64,000 nt of DNA, from NCBI RefSeq assembly GCF_000019965.1, contig NC_010571.1, positions 868,001 to 932,000 on the forward strand. Direction: 5' to 3'. Below the pieces are notes generated by a model. It made no database searches and was not told the DNA's origin. It was given only the letters and a program-made list of their open reading frames with translations. The stretch is from Opitutus terrae PB90-1. Lineage in GTDB: Bacteria > Verrucomicrobiota > Verrucomicrobiia > Opitutales > Opitutaceae. The translations under genes were made by a program, and so were the position numbers. Of the stretch, positions 1-9,086 are shown in pieces; within the stretch, counting starts at the first letter, position 1; every line of letters starts with the position of its first letter.

Positions 1-579
1 CGCGCGCGCCAGATCGGACTCGAGCTGGGCCGTACGCAGCCGTAGCGCCAGTGTTTCCTCCGCGTGCTCACAGTGCCTCCGGTAGTAGTCGATGGCGATC
101 GCCGCCGCCAGGAAGCCGCCAAACGTGAGAAAGTCCATCGGCAGCGCGGCGAGGTTGAATGCCCAGAAGGTCGGCCAGTCGAACGCCAGCTTGTCAGCGG
201 AATCCGTCCAGGGTTGCAGCAGCATCCGCAACGCGAAGCGAGCCCCGACCACCGCCGCATAGAGCGTGGCCGCAGCCACGACAGATCCTGGGAGGTTGCG
301 AGCGAGGTCGCCGCGGGTGAGCGGGAATCGCAGCACCAGCACCAGAACGGCCGGCGCAGCCATCAGCCAGACGAACCAAGCGATCGAATCCCAGCCGCGT
401 GAACTCGCCCCCCAGGGAGCCTCAACCAAAGCCCGGGCGAAGTAGTGTTCCAGCACGTAGCCGATTCCCAACAAAGCCGCCGCCACCGCCCCAAAGCCAA
501 TCTGGAGCCGAAGGGGAAACGGAGCGGCGGTCTGGGGCAGGTGCCGACGTAACCAAGCTGGGGTTGGAAACGAGGTCAT
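1..579 (-). CDS. LytS/YehU-type membrane sensor histidine kinase, 5' part only
   Basis: The reading frame runs without a stop from an ATG at 577-579 to the window edge, giving the first 193 residues. After a short start (MTSFPTPAWLRRHLPQ) come about four hydrophobic segments, near residues 24-42, 68-82, 93-108 and 138-162. The last residues read ETLALRLRTAQLESDLARA, a charged helix that in this family leads straight into the His_kinase domain (PF06580) with its PHFLFN motif. That motif would lie outside the window. The membrane layout plus this linker fit a LytS/AlgZ-like kinase that normally pairs with a LytTR response regulator. The catalytic part is not visible, so the assignment rests on the linker and topology. 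Confidence 0.7.
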   Translation of the reverse strand, partial: MTSFPTPAWLRRHLPQTAAPFPLRLQIGFGAVAAALLGIGYVLEHYFARALVEAPWGASSRGWDSIAWFVWLMAAPAVLVLVLRFPLTRGDLARNLPGSVVAAATLYAAVVGARFALRMLLQPWTDSADKLAFDWPTFWAFNLAALPMDFLTFGGFLAAAIAIDYYRRHCEHAEETLALRLRTAQLESDLARA

Positions 580-729
580 GAAACCACGGGCGGATATCCG
601 ACGCGCATGGCCCGTCAAGCTGCGCAGGAAAATCTCCAGCACAACTCCCCAGTGCGGTCGCTGCCCCACGCCCCAGCCGACTTGGCGTAGCACAGGGCAG
701 CCACCCAACTGCTCTACACCTTCCGCCGG

Positions 730-2700
730 CTACTTCTCAAGCGCCGGCATCTCGATGGTCTTGAGATCGCCGAGCTTCACCTTGCCGGCCGGGATCAGAT
801 ACGTCGCAAGGAACTTTTCCATTTCTGTATAGAACGCGATTTGGTTCTCGTTTTTGCGGTAACCGTGGCCTTCATCCTCGCGCTCCATCCAGACCACCGG
901 GATCCCCTTGCGCCGAAGCTTCGCGGCCATCTCGGTGCCGTGATCGATATCCACCCGCTCGTCGAGCCGGCCATAAGCGAAGAAGACCGGCACCCGGATG
1001 TTGTCGACGTGCCGCATCGGCGAAGCCGCTTCCATGCGCTCCAAGTCCTTCTTGGGGTCGCCCGTCATCGCATTGAGCTCCGCACGGCTATCCTCCCAGC
1101 CGTCGGGAATCGTATCGAGCAGCAGCTTCATGTCGGTCACGCCGACGTAGTTGATTCCGCAGCAATACAGGTCCGGGGTGAAGGCGAGTCCCGCCATCGT
1201 GGCGAATCCGCCGTAGCTCGCGCCGTAGATGGCGACGCGCTTGGGGTCGGCGATGCCCTCGGCAATGGCCCATTTGACGGCGTTGGTGATGTCGTCCTGC
1301 ATCGCGCGGCCCCACTCGCCGAACCCAGCTTGTTCAAATTTGCGTCCGTAGCCGATCGATCCGCGGAAGTTGATTCGCAGCACCGCGTAGCCGCGGCTCG
1401 CGAGGAACTGAACCTCCGGCCAGAAACGCCACTCGTCGCGCGCTTGCGGTCCACCGTGCGGATTGATGATCAGGGGGAGGTTCTTGCCGGACGAATTTGG
1501 CGGCAGTGTAAGGTAGCCGTGAATCGTCAAGCCGTCCGGGGTGACAAATTGGACCGGCTTCATCGCCGCCATCTGCTCCGGTTTGATCCAGTCCGCTCGG
1601 CTGACGAGCTTCTCGAGCGTCAGCTCGCGCGTATCCAGCATGTAGAATGTGCCCGGGTCGCGATCGCTGAAAGCCTCCACCACGATCCACCGGTTGTCGT
1701 CGCTGTAGCTGTAGAAGAGGTTGAGCGTGTCGGGCAGCGCCTCATCCGTGAGCGCCTGCAGCTTCTTCATCCCGTCGATCGCCCAGACACGGCCGGGTTT
1801 CTCGCGCTCGATGGCGAAGCCCAGCAGATCGCCCGTGCTTCGGTGTCGGACGACGTCTTCGGCGTCGTAAACATCGTCATGGAAGAGTTCTTTCACGATC
1901 TCGCCGGTTTCCGGATCCAGCAGCGCGATGGCGGCGGTGTCGCGGCCCAGCGTGCTGCGCACGTAGACCAACCGGTTTTCCTGATCGAACGCGAGCGGCT
2001 CGCAACGACCGTCGCGGAATTTCCAGCGCTTGATTTCCTTGAACACGCCGCTGGCGCCCTTGCGCGCGACGAGAAAATGCTCACCGCCGTAGAACCCGTA
2101 GCCGATGCGCACCGCGCCGGCGTTGTCGGCCACCCAGCGCCGCACCTTGCCCGGGTTCATCGCCACCAGCCGCTTCTTGCCGGTGTGCACGTTCATCCGA
2201 TAGGCGTCCGGCTCCTGCAGTCGGCGCTCGTTCGAAGCCACCAATATCTCGTCGGTTGATTTGCCATACCGACTGATGATCTCGACATCCCGGTACACGT
2301 GGGAGCCACGACTGCCCTGCTGCTCGGCGCTCTCGTTGAGCGCGCGCGAGTTTTTGCCATCCGCATCAATGGCAAACAGCCCACCTGTGAGACTGCCGTC
2401 CTTCACCCCAGTGAAGATCAGCCGGTTGTTCCCCACCCAATGCACGCCGCCCACGCTCATCGTGGTCAGGCCCGTGAGCATCTTCGGCTCCTTCGTTTTC
2501 AGATCGATCACGTAAAGGTTCAGGTGCTCCTTCCATTTTGAGAGCGCGGCGACCTTGCTTCCGTCCGGAGACACCTTGATCTCATCGAACGTGAGATCGC
2601 GCACGAAGTGCTCGATCGGGATCAGGCTGTCTTCCGCCCGCGCCAAGGCCGCCGCAGCGGTGCACGCAACGAAAATCAAGAGAAGACGACAGGACTTCAT
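730..2700 (-). CDS. Secreted S9 family prolyl oligopeptidase-like peptidase
   Basis: The product is 656 residues when started at the ATG at 2698-2700, which opens a clean signal peptide (MKSCRLLLIFVACTAAAALARA); upstream in-frame Met codons lack a signal sequence. Residues about 35-390 form the beta-propeller part of S9 enzymes. The C-terminal alpha/beta hydrolase carries the nucleophile motif GASYGG with Ser495, an acid at Asp580 (YGRLDERVD) and a His at 612 (DEGHGYRKN), so the triad is intact. The motif LIINPHGGP precedes it and forms the oxyanion region. It probably cleaves short peptides in the periplasm or at the cell surface. The nearest neighbours are a small secreted protein and a TonB receptor on the same strand; each appears to be its own unit. 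Confidence 0.93.
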   Translation of the reverse strand: MKSCRLLLIFVACTAAAALARAEDSLIPIEHFVRDLTFDEIKVSPDGSKVAALSKWKEHLNLYVIDLKTKEPKMLTGLTTMSVGGVHWVGNNRLIFTGVKDGSLTGGLFAIDADGKNSRALNESAEQQGSRGSHVYRDVEIISRYGKSTDEILVASNERRLQEPDAYRMNVHTGKKRLVAMNPGKVRRWVADNAGAVRIGYGFYGGEHFLVARKGASGVFKEIKRWKFRDGRCEPLAFDQENRLVYVRSTLGRDTAAIALLDPETGEIVKELFHDDVYDAEDVVRHRSTGDLLGFAIEREKPGRVWAIDGMKKLQALTDEALPDTLNLFYSYSDDNRWIVVEAFSDRDPGTFYMLDTRELTLEKLVSRADWIKPEQMAAMKPVQFVTPDGLTIHGYLTLPPNSSGKNLPLIINPHGGPQARDEWRFWPEVQFLASRGYAVLRINFRGSIGYGRKFEQAGFGEWGRAMQDDITNAVKWAIAEGIADPKRVAIYGASYGGFATMAGLAFTPDLYCCGINYVGVTDMKLLLDTIPDGWEDSRAELNAMTGDPKKDLERMEAASPMRHVDNIRVPVFFAYGRLDERVDIDHGTEMAAKLRRKGIPVVWMEREDEGHGYRKNENQIAFYTEMEKFLATYLIPAGKVKLGDLKTIEMPALEK

Positions 2701-2880
2701 GGGATGAACCGTAACTGTGTGCTGGCCGAGGTCGATGCTGCTAGGTTGATTGGAACGAGAGCGGGATGAATGGCAAACCCTTGCCTGTCCGGAGGTCCGG
2801 CGCACATGCGTTGCGCAAACGGCGCCCGCGAACGCCCATCGTCCAAACCCTTCCGCTGCGCGGTGGCAAGCGATGCGAGC

Positions 2881-3483
2881 TTACTGGAGCCGCTTCACCT
2901 TCACCTGTGACCCGTAGCCTTCAACGCCGAGATAAAAGGCGCCGAATCGTCCTTTGCGGACCGTCACGACGGGGGACTCCAGGTTGACCGAAAACACGCC
3001 GGGGTCGACCTGTTGCCACACTTGGCCGTTATCGAGACGGAACACCGTTCGGCCCGTCCAGCCCGTGAAGACGCCGCTGATCCGGGTTTGGAGCTCGCGA
3101 GCAGCAGGCTGCTTCTTTTCCAGTTCGGCCTGAACCTGCTTCTCCCGACCGAACGTGTCGGCAACGATCGCTTCGCTGTCGCTCGACGGCACCCGCTCGG
3201 GGCCCGGCGCGTGCTCGGCGCTCGCCGGGGCGGCGGGCGACGAAACCGATGCGGGTTGAGCCGCAGCGCCAGACGCGACCGGTGCGGTCGGAAGCAGCCG
3301 GGCGCTCAGGAACTCGAGTTCGGCGGGAGTCAGCTTGTGAAGTCCTGCCCGTTCAAACTCCTCCGCCGACAACATCTCGCGCAAAGAGGGAGCGGCCCCA
3401 AGCGTCACCTGTGCCAGCCCCAGGGCGAGTCCGCAAGCCACCCACTGCACCACACATCCCAAACCAGTTTTTGACGGTGTCAT
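2881..3483 (-). CDS. Small secreted protein of unknown function
   Basis: The product is 200 residues from the ATG at 3481-3483. This start was chosen because it is followed by a hydrophobic stretch (GLALGLAQVTLGAAPS) typical of a signal peptide; a longer in-frame version begins with unlikely Arg-rich sequence. The middle is Ala/Ser/Pro-rich and followed by a charged helix (EKQVQAELEKKQPAAREL). The last 65 residues form a compact beta-rich unit with TGWTGRTVFRLDNGQVWQQ and ending in VKVKRLQ. Similar tails (GRT-F-L-NGQVW) occur in small secreted proteins of several phyla. Function is unknown; an export to the periplasm is the only thing the sequence supports. Confidence 0.7.
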   Translation of the reverse strand: MTPSKTGLGCVVQWVACGLALGLAQVTLGAAPSLREMLSAEEFERAGLHKLTPAELEFLSARLLPTAPVASGAAAQPASVSSPAAPASAEHAPGPERVPSSDSEAIVADTFGREKQVQAELEKKQPAARELQTRISGVFTGWTGRTVFRLDNGQVWQQVDPGVFSVNLESPVVTVRKGRFGAFYLGVEGYGSQVKVKRLQ

Positions 3484-3602
3484 CTCAGACTTCCGAGCGA
3501 ACCACTCCCCACCGACGAGGCAAGGATGGAGCGGCCGTGATCCGACGGGCCGGGCCGCGGACCTCTTCGAGACGCTGGCAATCGGGCCGCGCGAGCGCAG
3601 TA

Positions 3603-3638
3603 AACAAGAAAGCCGCGCCCCCAAGGGAGGCGCGGCTG
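3603..3638 (-). terminator. Rho-independent terminator after the TonB-dependent receptor
   Basis: Arms GCCGCGCC (3612-3619) and GGCGCGGC (3629-3636) form an 8-bp GC stem. On the minus strand the stem is followed by a T-rich run (TTTCTTGTTT), as expected for a terminator of the gene that ends at 3660. Confidence 0.75.
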
Positions 3639-3659
3639 AGAGTTGGCAATGGTCCGTGG

Positions 3660-6530
3660 TCAGAACTTCATCTCGGCCCGCATATACCAGAAGGCGGGCT
3701 CCGGGTCGTTGACGCCGGAGGTCGTTCCGGTGCCATCGAAGAAGTCCAGCGGCGGCTGCTGGTCGAAGATGTTGTTCACGCCGACTGACAGTTCAAGATC
3801 GCGGAAGCCCCGATACGTGACAGAAACGTTCTGGGTATACTGCGACTTGATGTCGTAGTTGTAATACAGGTCCTCTTCGGCCGCGAGCGAGCCATAGAGG
3901 GCGTGATACTCACGCCGACCACGGAACACGCCGAACAGGTTCACGCCCCAGTCGCCCTTGTTCCAGGAGATCGTGGACGTGCCGTTCAGCCGCGGGACCA
4001 GATAACCGCCGACGAGATTGTCACCGTCGGTGAGCAGCTGGTCGATCCAGGTAACCTGAATCCCGGCGAAGATCGTGCCCCAGGTACCGGACTTCCAGGT
4101 GTAGTTCACGTCGACGTCCATGCCGGCGTATTTGCCGGTCGAGATGTTGGCGTAGTCGTCACGGATAAAGAGCACTTCGCCGCTTTGGTCGCGGACGACC
4201 TTGTCGGCAAAGAGTGAGTTGCCCGCCGCCGCCTCGGAGAGGAACTGGTTGTACCCATAGAAATCGCTCAGCTGGGCGAGCAGGTTTTTCTGGTCGAACT
4301 GGAACCAGTCGACCGAAACGTTCAGCCCATCGAGCTTGCCGCGGGGCGAGATCACAACGCCTGCATAGTAGGTATCCGTCAGCTCCGGCGCGAGGTTCGG
4401 ATTGCCGCCGGTGACGATCTGGAGCTGATCGATCTCGCTGCCCGTGACCGGGTCGAGGATCTGCGACGAGGTGAAGCTCGTCTGCGACGACGTGTAGAGG
4501 TACGCCATGTCCGGCGCCTTGAACGACTTTGCGTACGAGCCGCGCACCACCAGCCAGTCGAGCGGCCGCCACTTGAGGCCGAGCTTCGGCCGGGCCTGAC
4601 GGGCAAAGCCGTCATCGCTGTAGTCTTCGTAGCGACCGGCGACCTGCAGCTCGAGCGACTTGGCGAGCGGGGCGTTCTTCAGCAGTGGAATATCGGCCTC
4701 CACGTAGATCGCCGTCAGCTCGCGCGTGCCGTAGCTGCTCGTGCCTTCGCTACCGCCGAGCACGTTACCGGTGGCGTTGAGATCACTCTTGACGTTGCCG
4801 AACTTCTCCTGGCGGTGCTCGGCACCGACCGCGACGCCGATCGCGCCGGCGGGCAGGCTTTCAAACACCGAGCCCGTCGTGGAAATATCGAAGTTCTTGT
4901 ACTCGAGGTAGGCTTGGTTGGGATTGTCGACCGTCAGGAAATTCGCCATGGCGGCCTCATTCTCACCAAACCAGTTGTAATAGACGCGGCCGGCCTGCGG
5001 CGTGGTCGGATCCCAGCTCAGCGAGCCGTCACCCTGACGCGTCAGACCCATCAGCGCCTGCTGCAGGCGGTAGTCGGGCACCGTACCGCGATTCAGGTTG
5101 TCGACCGTATTCTTCGAATACATCGCGCCGAACTCCCAGGTCCAGTCGTTGGCGAGCGTGCCGCCCAAACCGACGAGGAAACGCGGGGTGTCAGACGTGA
5201 CGTCGTTGATGCGCGGGCCGTTTTCCCACATGCGGCGGTTGCCGCGGAAGATGTCGACCGCCCACGGATTGTACGGGTTGTAGGCGGGAATATGCAGACC
5301 CCACTCGGACTCCGACGTGCCGGGCGAGTTGGTTGGGTTCACGTTGGCCGAACCGGTGGTGAGGCCGTGGGAGTTTTCCAAATCCGCCGGCGTGGAGGCG
5401 GAGTTCACCTCGGTCTGCATCCGGGAGAACGACATTTCCGCAAACGCGTACAGCTTCTCATTCACGTCGTAGCGCAGCGAAGTGTAGAACGACAGCTGTC
5501 GGTATTCGGGGAAGAGCCCGTTTTCCACCTGGTAATTGTACCAGTTGGTGCCAGGCGTCGCACCTGCGACGGTCGGCGTGCTGGTGGGATTCGTGAACGT
5601 GTAAGCCCGCCCGCCGACATACGCGCGGCCGGGGTAGCCGCGCGATGAGGTGTTGTCGCCCAGCCCGAGATCATTCACCGGATCGGTGAGCTCCATCGCC
5701 GTGAAGTACTCCTGCGGCGTGTTGTAGCCCGAGCCCTGGAGATTGTGCACCGTCCAGTAGGCGTGCCCCTTGTTCTTGAACTCGATCTTGTCCGCGTTGC
5801 GCGTGTAATAGAGATCGCGCGCAAACACCGCATCCCGTTGCTCCCAGCTTAGCGCGGTGACGACGCTGGTCTTGGCCGACGACGTGCCGATCACCGCCGA
5901 AGCCTTCTTAAAGAAGCCGCCCGTGTTGAAGTAATCGCCAATCTGTACCGTGCTCGAGAGGCCCTCGTAATCGCGGCGAAGCTTGACGTTCACCACGCCG
6001 GCGACCGCATCCGAGCCGTAAAGCGCGGACCCGCCGTCCTTGAGGATCTCGACGCTCTCAATGGCCGCAGCAGGGATGCTGTTCATGTCGAACACCGTCT
6101 GGAATCCGTTGAAACCAGGCGAGGCATAGGGCACACCACGACGGCCGTTGATCAGCACCAGGGTGCTGTTGTTGCCCAAGCCGCGCAGATTGATCGTGCT
6201 GACGCCCGGCGTGAAGCTCGTGCCCGAATCCGTGGGCGTCAGAGCCTGGCCGCTGTTGTACGGCATCGCGCGCAACGCATCGCCCAAGGTCGTGAAGCCC
6301 TTGATGGAGATCTCCTGCGCCGTCATCTGCAGCACAGGGCTGACCGTCTCGGCATCGAGCCGCCGAATGCGGGAGCCGGTGACGTCATACTTTTCGAGCG
6401 TGATCGTTTTCTGTTCTTCCTGCGTTTCAGTGGCTGTCGTCTGCGCGTTCGCGCTGACAACCGCCAATAGGCCGGTCAACGCGCAAAGCGAGAGACCAAC
6501 CCGCAACTTCCGGTGAAGAAGTAGGTTCAT
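3660..6530 (-). CDS. TonB-dependent outer-membrane receptor
   Basis: The product is 956 residues from the ATG at 6528-6530, which starts a signal peptide (LRVGLSLCALTGLLAVVSANAQ). A longer in-frame ATG at 6614 would place two hydrophobic stretches in tandem and was rejected. After the signal comes KTITLEKYDVTGSRIRR, the short lead-in to the plug. The plug spans about residues 45-190 with STINLRGLGNNSTLVLINGRR and EILKDGGSALYGSDAVAGVVNV, both standard plug motifs. The rest is a large beta-barrel with alternating aromatic strands and a C-terminal Phe (YMRAEMKF), as outer-membrane insertion requires. The substrate cannot be deduced; no SusD, carbohydrate enzyme or metal gene adjoins it. The first bases upstream (6600-6660) are unusually AT-rich and may hold its promoter. 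Confidence 0.95.
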   Translation of the reverse strand: MNLLLHRKLRVGLSLCALTGLLAVVSANAQTTATETQEEQKTITLEKYDVTGSRIRRLDAETVSPVLQMTAQEISIKGFTTLGDALRAMPYNSGQALTPTDSGTSFTPGVSTINLRGLGNNSTLVLINGRRGVPYASPGFNGFQTVFDMNSIPAAAIESVEILKDGGSALYGSDAVAGVVNVKLRRDYEGLSSTVQIGDYFNTGGFFKKASAVIGTSSAKTSVVTALSWEQRDAVFARDLYYTRNADKIEFKNKGHAYWTVHNLQGSGYNTPQEYFTAMELTDPVNDLGLGDNTSSRGYPGRAYVGGRAYTFTNPTSTPTVAGATPGTNWYNYQVENGLFPEYRQLSFYTSLRYDVNEKLYAFAEMSFSRMQTEVNSASTPADLENSHGLTTGSANVNPTNSPGTSESEWGLHIPAYNPYNPWAVDIFRGNRRMWENGPRINDVTSDTPRFLVGLGGTLANDWTWEFGAMYSKNTVDNLNRGTVPDYRLQQALMGLTRQGDGSLSWDPTTPQAGRVYYNWFGENEAAMANFLTVDNPNQAYLEYKNFDISTTGSVFESLPAGAIGVAVGAEHRQEKFGNVKSDLNATGNVLGGSEGTSSYGTRELTAIYVEADIPLLKNAPLAKSLELQVAGRYEDYSDDGFARQARPKLGLKWRPLDWLVVRGSYAKSFKAPDMAYLYTSSQTSFTSSQILDPVTGSEIDQLQIVTGGNPNLAPELTDTYYAGVVISPRGKLDGLNVSVDWFQFDQKNLLAQLSDFYGYNQFLSEAAAGNSLFADKVVRDQSGEVLFIRDDYANISTGKYAGMDVDVNYTWKSGTWGTIFAGIQVTWIDQLLTDGDNLVGGYLVPRLNGTSTISWNKGDWGVNLFGVFRGRREYHALYGSLAAEEDLYYNYDIKSQYTQNVSVTYRGFRDLELSVGVNNIFDQQPPLDFFDGTGTTSGVNDPEPAFWYMRAEMKF

Positions 6531-6770
6531 AGTTTGTGTTGTGTGGTGTTGTTGGCTGACGAAAAGCCCAAGCCAGAGTCCGACGGTGAACAGCCCCTTC
6601 GAGAAAATCAACAAATACGTTGAGCTGCCAAAATAATAAGCCGAAAGGCAGGGAAGTTATGTTCTTCCGCTTTTGAACCGAGCAGACCGCACCAAAGCCA
6701 CCGCCGCGCCCGGGGGCTGCTGTTTTCCGTTGAGCCGGCCGCCGGTCACGATTACCACGCGACCCTCACC
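6531..6770. promoter_or_regulatory. Divergent intergenic region between the TonB receptor and xdhC
   Basis: 240 bases separate two genes transcribed away from each other. An AT-rich patch around 6605-6645 (containing AAATACG and AAAATAATAAG) contrasts with the GC-rich surroundings and is the likeliest promoter site, best placed for the minus-strand receptor. I could not define convincing -35/-10 pairs. Confidence 0.35.
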
Positions 6771-7769
6771 GTGCACGAACTGGCCACCCTGCTTCATCGG
6801 CTGCTCGATCGCCGCACCTATCCGGCGGTGTTGGCGACCTTGGTCTCCGTGGCCGGATCCTCCTATCGGCGGGCGGGAGCGCGACTGTTGATTGATGCCA
6901 CCGGTGAACGTCTTGGGTCGATCAGCGGCGGCTGCCTCGAGGAGGATGTTCGGACGCACGCTGCCGAGATCGTCCGCACCGGCCAGCCGAAGGTGGTGAC
7001 CTACGACACCACGTCTGAAAACGACCTCGTCTGGGGTGTCGGGCTGGGATGCCACGGCGTCGTGGACGTGTTTTTAGAAAACCTCTCCGCGCCGCCCGCG
7101 TGGGCGACGATCCTCCAGCGCAACCTCGAGCATCGGCACACCACGGACCTTGCCGTGGTGTGGCGAGCCGATGACCCGGCTCAGCTCGGCACGAGACTGG
7201 CGAGCGAGTTGCCGGACGTCACGGGAGGCGCAGGTGTTTTCCGTCAGACGCTTCATCCGCCCCCGGCACTGTATGTGTTCGGCGCGGGCGACGACGCCCA
7301 ACCGCTGGTGCAACTGGCCAAAGTCCTCGGCTGGCAGGTGATCGTGGCCGATCCGCGAGCCGAATTCGCGACTCCAGATCGGTTTCCCACCGCGGATCGG
7401 CTGGTGGTCGCGCCCGCCGCCCGGCTGGTCGAGCCATGTGCGCCACCAGCCGACGCCTGCGCCGTCGTCATGACGCACCGCTACGTCCACGATGTTCCGA
7501 TCCTGAAGCAGCTGTTCGCAAGGACCCTCAATTACGTCGGCCTGCTGGGGCCGAAGAAACGGGCGACGCGAATTCTCGCCGATCTCGCCAACGAAGGGGT
7601 GCACCCCATTCCCCAGCGCTTAGGCCGGTTTCACGCACCGGTCGGGCTCGATCTCGGCGCCGACTCGCCACAGGAAGTCGCCCTGAGCATCGTCGCCGAG
7701 ATCCAAGCCTCGCTCGGCGGACGCGATGCCCGACCGCTGCGCGAACGGGAGAAACCGATTCATGGCTGA
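6771..7769 (+). CDS. xdhC: XdhC family protein (molybdenum cofactor insertion/sulfuration factor)
   Basis: The product is 332 residues starting at a GTG. The N-terminal XdhC_CoxI domain is clear: ATLVSVAGSSYRRAGARLLI, then SISGGCLEEDV and the YDTTSENDLVWGVGLGCHG motif. The C-terminal Rossmann domain (XdhC_C) has LYVFGAGDDAQPLVQLA and ends with YVGLLGPKKRATRIL and the GLDLGADSPQEVALSIVAEI motif. Proteins of this family bind Mo-bis-MGD/MCD cofactor and deliver a sulfurated form to xanthine-dehydrogenase-type enzymes. The next gene, a cofactor cytidylyltransferase, overlaps its end by 8 bases, so the two are translationally coupled. No molybdenum hydroxylase subunit is in this window. Confidence 0.93.
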   Translation: MHELATLLHRLLDRRTYPAVLATLVSVAGSSYRRAGARLLIDATGERLGSISGGCLEEDVRTHAAEIVRTGQPKVVTYDTTSENDLVWGVGLGCHGVVDVFLENLSAPPAWATILQRNLEHRHTTDLAVVWRADDPAQLGTRLASELPDVTGGAGVFRQTLHPPPALYVFGAGDDAQPLVQLAKVLGWQVIVADPRAEFATPDRFPTADRLVVAPAARLVEPCAPPADACAVVMTHRYVHDVPILKQLFARTLNYVGLLGPKKRATRILADLANEGVHPIPQRLGRFHAPVGLDLGADSPQEVALSIVAEIQASLGGRDARPLREREKPIHG

Positions 7770-8397
7770 TCCCGCAAAACCCTCTGCCTCTTCCCCTCAT
7801 CTGGGGGCGTTTCGGTTCGGCGTGATTGTGCTGGCCGCCGGTGCGTCCACGCGGATGGGCCAGCCCAAGCAACTGCTGCCACTCGCAGGTCAGCCACTCG
7901 TCGTACGCGCCGTCGAGGCCGCGCTGGCGTCGAGCGCCTGGCCGGTGATCGTCGTTCTCGGCGCCTCCGCCGACCTGATCCGCCCGCTGCTCGCGAAGCA
8001 TCCCGTGCTCGTCGTCGAAAATCCCGCGTGGGCCGAAGGCATGGCTTCCTCGCTCCGCACCGGCATCGCCACGCTCCAGCAATTCTCCCGCTCGGTGGAC
8101 GGCGCGATCATCGCGCTGTGCGATCAACCGGGCTTTTCGGCAGACGTGATCAGGCGGCTAATTTCCCGACAGCAGGAGACCGGTCGCAGCATCGTCGCGG
8201 CCCATTACGAAGGGCGGAACGGCGTGCCCGCGCTGTTCCTCCGGCAGCACTTCGCCGCCCTGGCCGCACTGACCGGCGAAGAGGGCGCGCGCACCCTCGT
8301 GAATCGATCGACGAGTGAGGTCGCGACGGTCGACCTGCCCGCGCTGGCGGTGGACTTGGACACGCCGGCGGATTACGCCGCGCAGAATCCCGTTTAG
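7762..8397 (+). CDS. mocA: MobA-like nucleotidyltransferase, likely molybdenum cofactor cytidylyltransferase
   Basis: The product is 211 residues from the ATG at 7762, inside the last codons of xdhC. The NTP-transferase signature VIVLAAGASTRMGQPKQLL sits near residues 19-37, followed by PLVVRAVEAAL. The metal and substrate motif IIALCDQPGFSADVIRRLI and the closing HYEGRNGVPALF agree with the MocA/MobA group, which make molybdopterin cytosine dinucleotide from Mo-molybdopterin and CTP. Adjacent xdhC supports a role in preparing cofactor for a molybdenum hydroxylase encoded elsewhere. It could use GTP instead, but MobA proteins are usually not linked to xdhC. Confidence 0.88.
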   Translation: MADPAKPSASSPHLGAFRFGVIVLAAGASTRMGQPKQLLPLAGQPLVVRAVEAALASSAWPVIVVLGASADLIRPLLAKHPVLVVENPAWAEGMASSLRTGIATLQQFSRSVDGAIIALCDQPGFSADVIRRLISRQQETGRSIVAAHYEGRNGVPALFLRQHFAALAALTGEEGARTLVNRSTSEVATVDLPALAVDLDTPADYAAQNPV

Positions 8398-8414
8398 GCT
8401 TCGCGCCGCGAAAC

Positions 8415-8900
8415 CTACGGCAGTTTCGCTTCGGCCACCTTCTTCGACTGTGCCGCGCGATAGTCCTCGAGCGCGCGTTTGATCTTCGCATCGCTCAACG
8501 CCAGCGTGGCCGCGGCAAACAACGCCGCATTCACCGCGCCGGGCTTGCCGATCGCGAACGTTGCCACGGGAATCCCGCCTGGCATCTGCACCATCGAAAG
8601 CAGCGAATCGAGCCCCTTGAGCGACGCCGATTCCATCGGCACTCCGAGCACCGGCAGCGGGGTCAGCGCCGCGGCCACGCCCGCAAGGTGCGCCGCACCC
8701 CCCGCCGCGGCAATGATGACCTTGAGGCCGCGAGCGTCCGCCCCGCGCGCCCAGTCGATCACCAGATCGGGAGTTCGATGCGCGCTCATCACCCGTTTCT
8801 CGTAAGGCACGCCGAGCTGATCGAGCGTCTGCGCGCAGTTCTGCATCACGTCCCAATCCGACGTGCTGCCCATGATGATCCCGACGAGAGCAGTTGCCAT
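8415..8900 (-). CDS. purE: 5-(carboxyamino)imidazole ribonucleotide mutase
   Basis: The product is 161 residues, matching the usual PurE length, from the ATG at 8898-8900; the longer in-frame start has no PurE-like sequence. The class I motif [20 protein letters not shown] is at the N-terminus, with [15 protein letters not shown] carrying the catalytic His. Then [28 protein letters not shown] and [27 protein letters not shown] complete the fold. It converts N5-CAIR to CAIR in purine synthesis. No purK lies beside it in this window. The gene converges with mocA, with 17 bases between the two stops. Confidence 0.97.
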   Translation of the reverse strand: MATALVGIIMGSTSDWDVMQNCAQTLDQLGVPYEKRVMSAHRTPDLVIDWARGADARGLKVIIAAAGGAAHLAGVAAALTPLPVLGVPMESASLKGLDSLLSMVQMPGGIPVATFAIGKPGAVNAALFAAATLALSDAKIKRALEDYRAAQSKKVAEAKLP

Positions 8901-8983
8901 AGAGGTCGAGTGATATGTGGGAAGCTGCAGATTCTGCAAATCGGAATGCGGGTATGACGGATGCACGCCGCACACAAGTGCAG

Positions 8984-9045
8984 GGCGGGGGGGGCTCCCG
9001 ACCCCCGCCGTGGCTTGCGATGTTGGCGGGATCAAGCGATCCCGC
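8984..9045. repeat. Two adjacent palindromes downstream of the RDD membrane protein gene
   Basis: Arms GGCGGGGG (8984-8991) and CCCCCGCC (9002-9009) form one hairpin; GCGGGATC (9026-9033) and GATCCCGC (9038-9045) form a second with loop AAGC. They lie between purE and the minus-strand gene ending at 9087. They have no clear T-tract, so they look more like REP-type elements than classic terminators, though they could stop or protect the transcript from the right. Confidence 0.6.
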
Positions 9046-9086
9046 TCAACAACCAGGCGTCGTCTGGCTCTGCGCGCCAGCGCCGG

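Noticed and set aside
841-2259. A 472-codon plus-strand open frame over the S9 peptidase
   Set aside because: The opposite strand encodes a complete peptidase with an intact catalytic triad.
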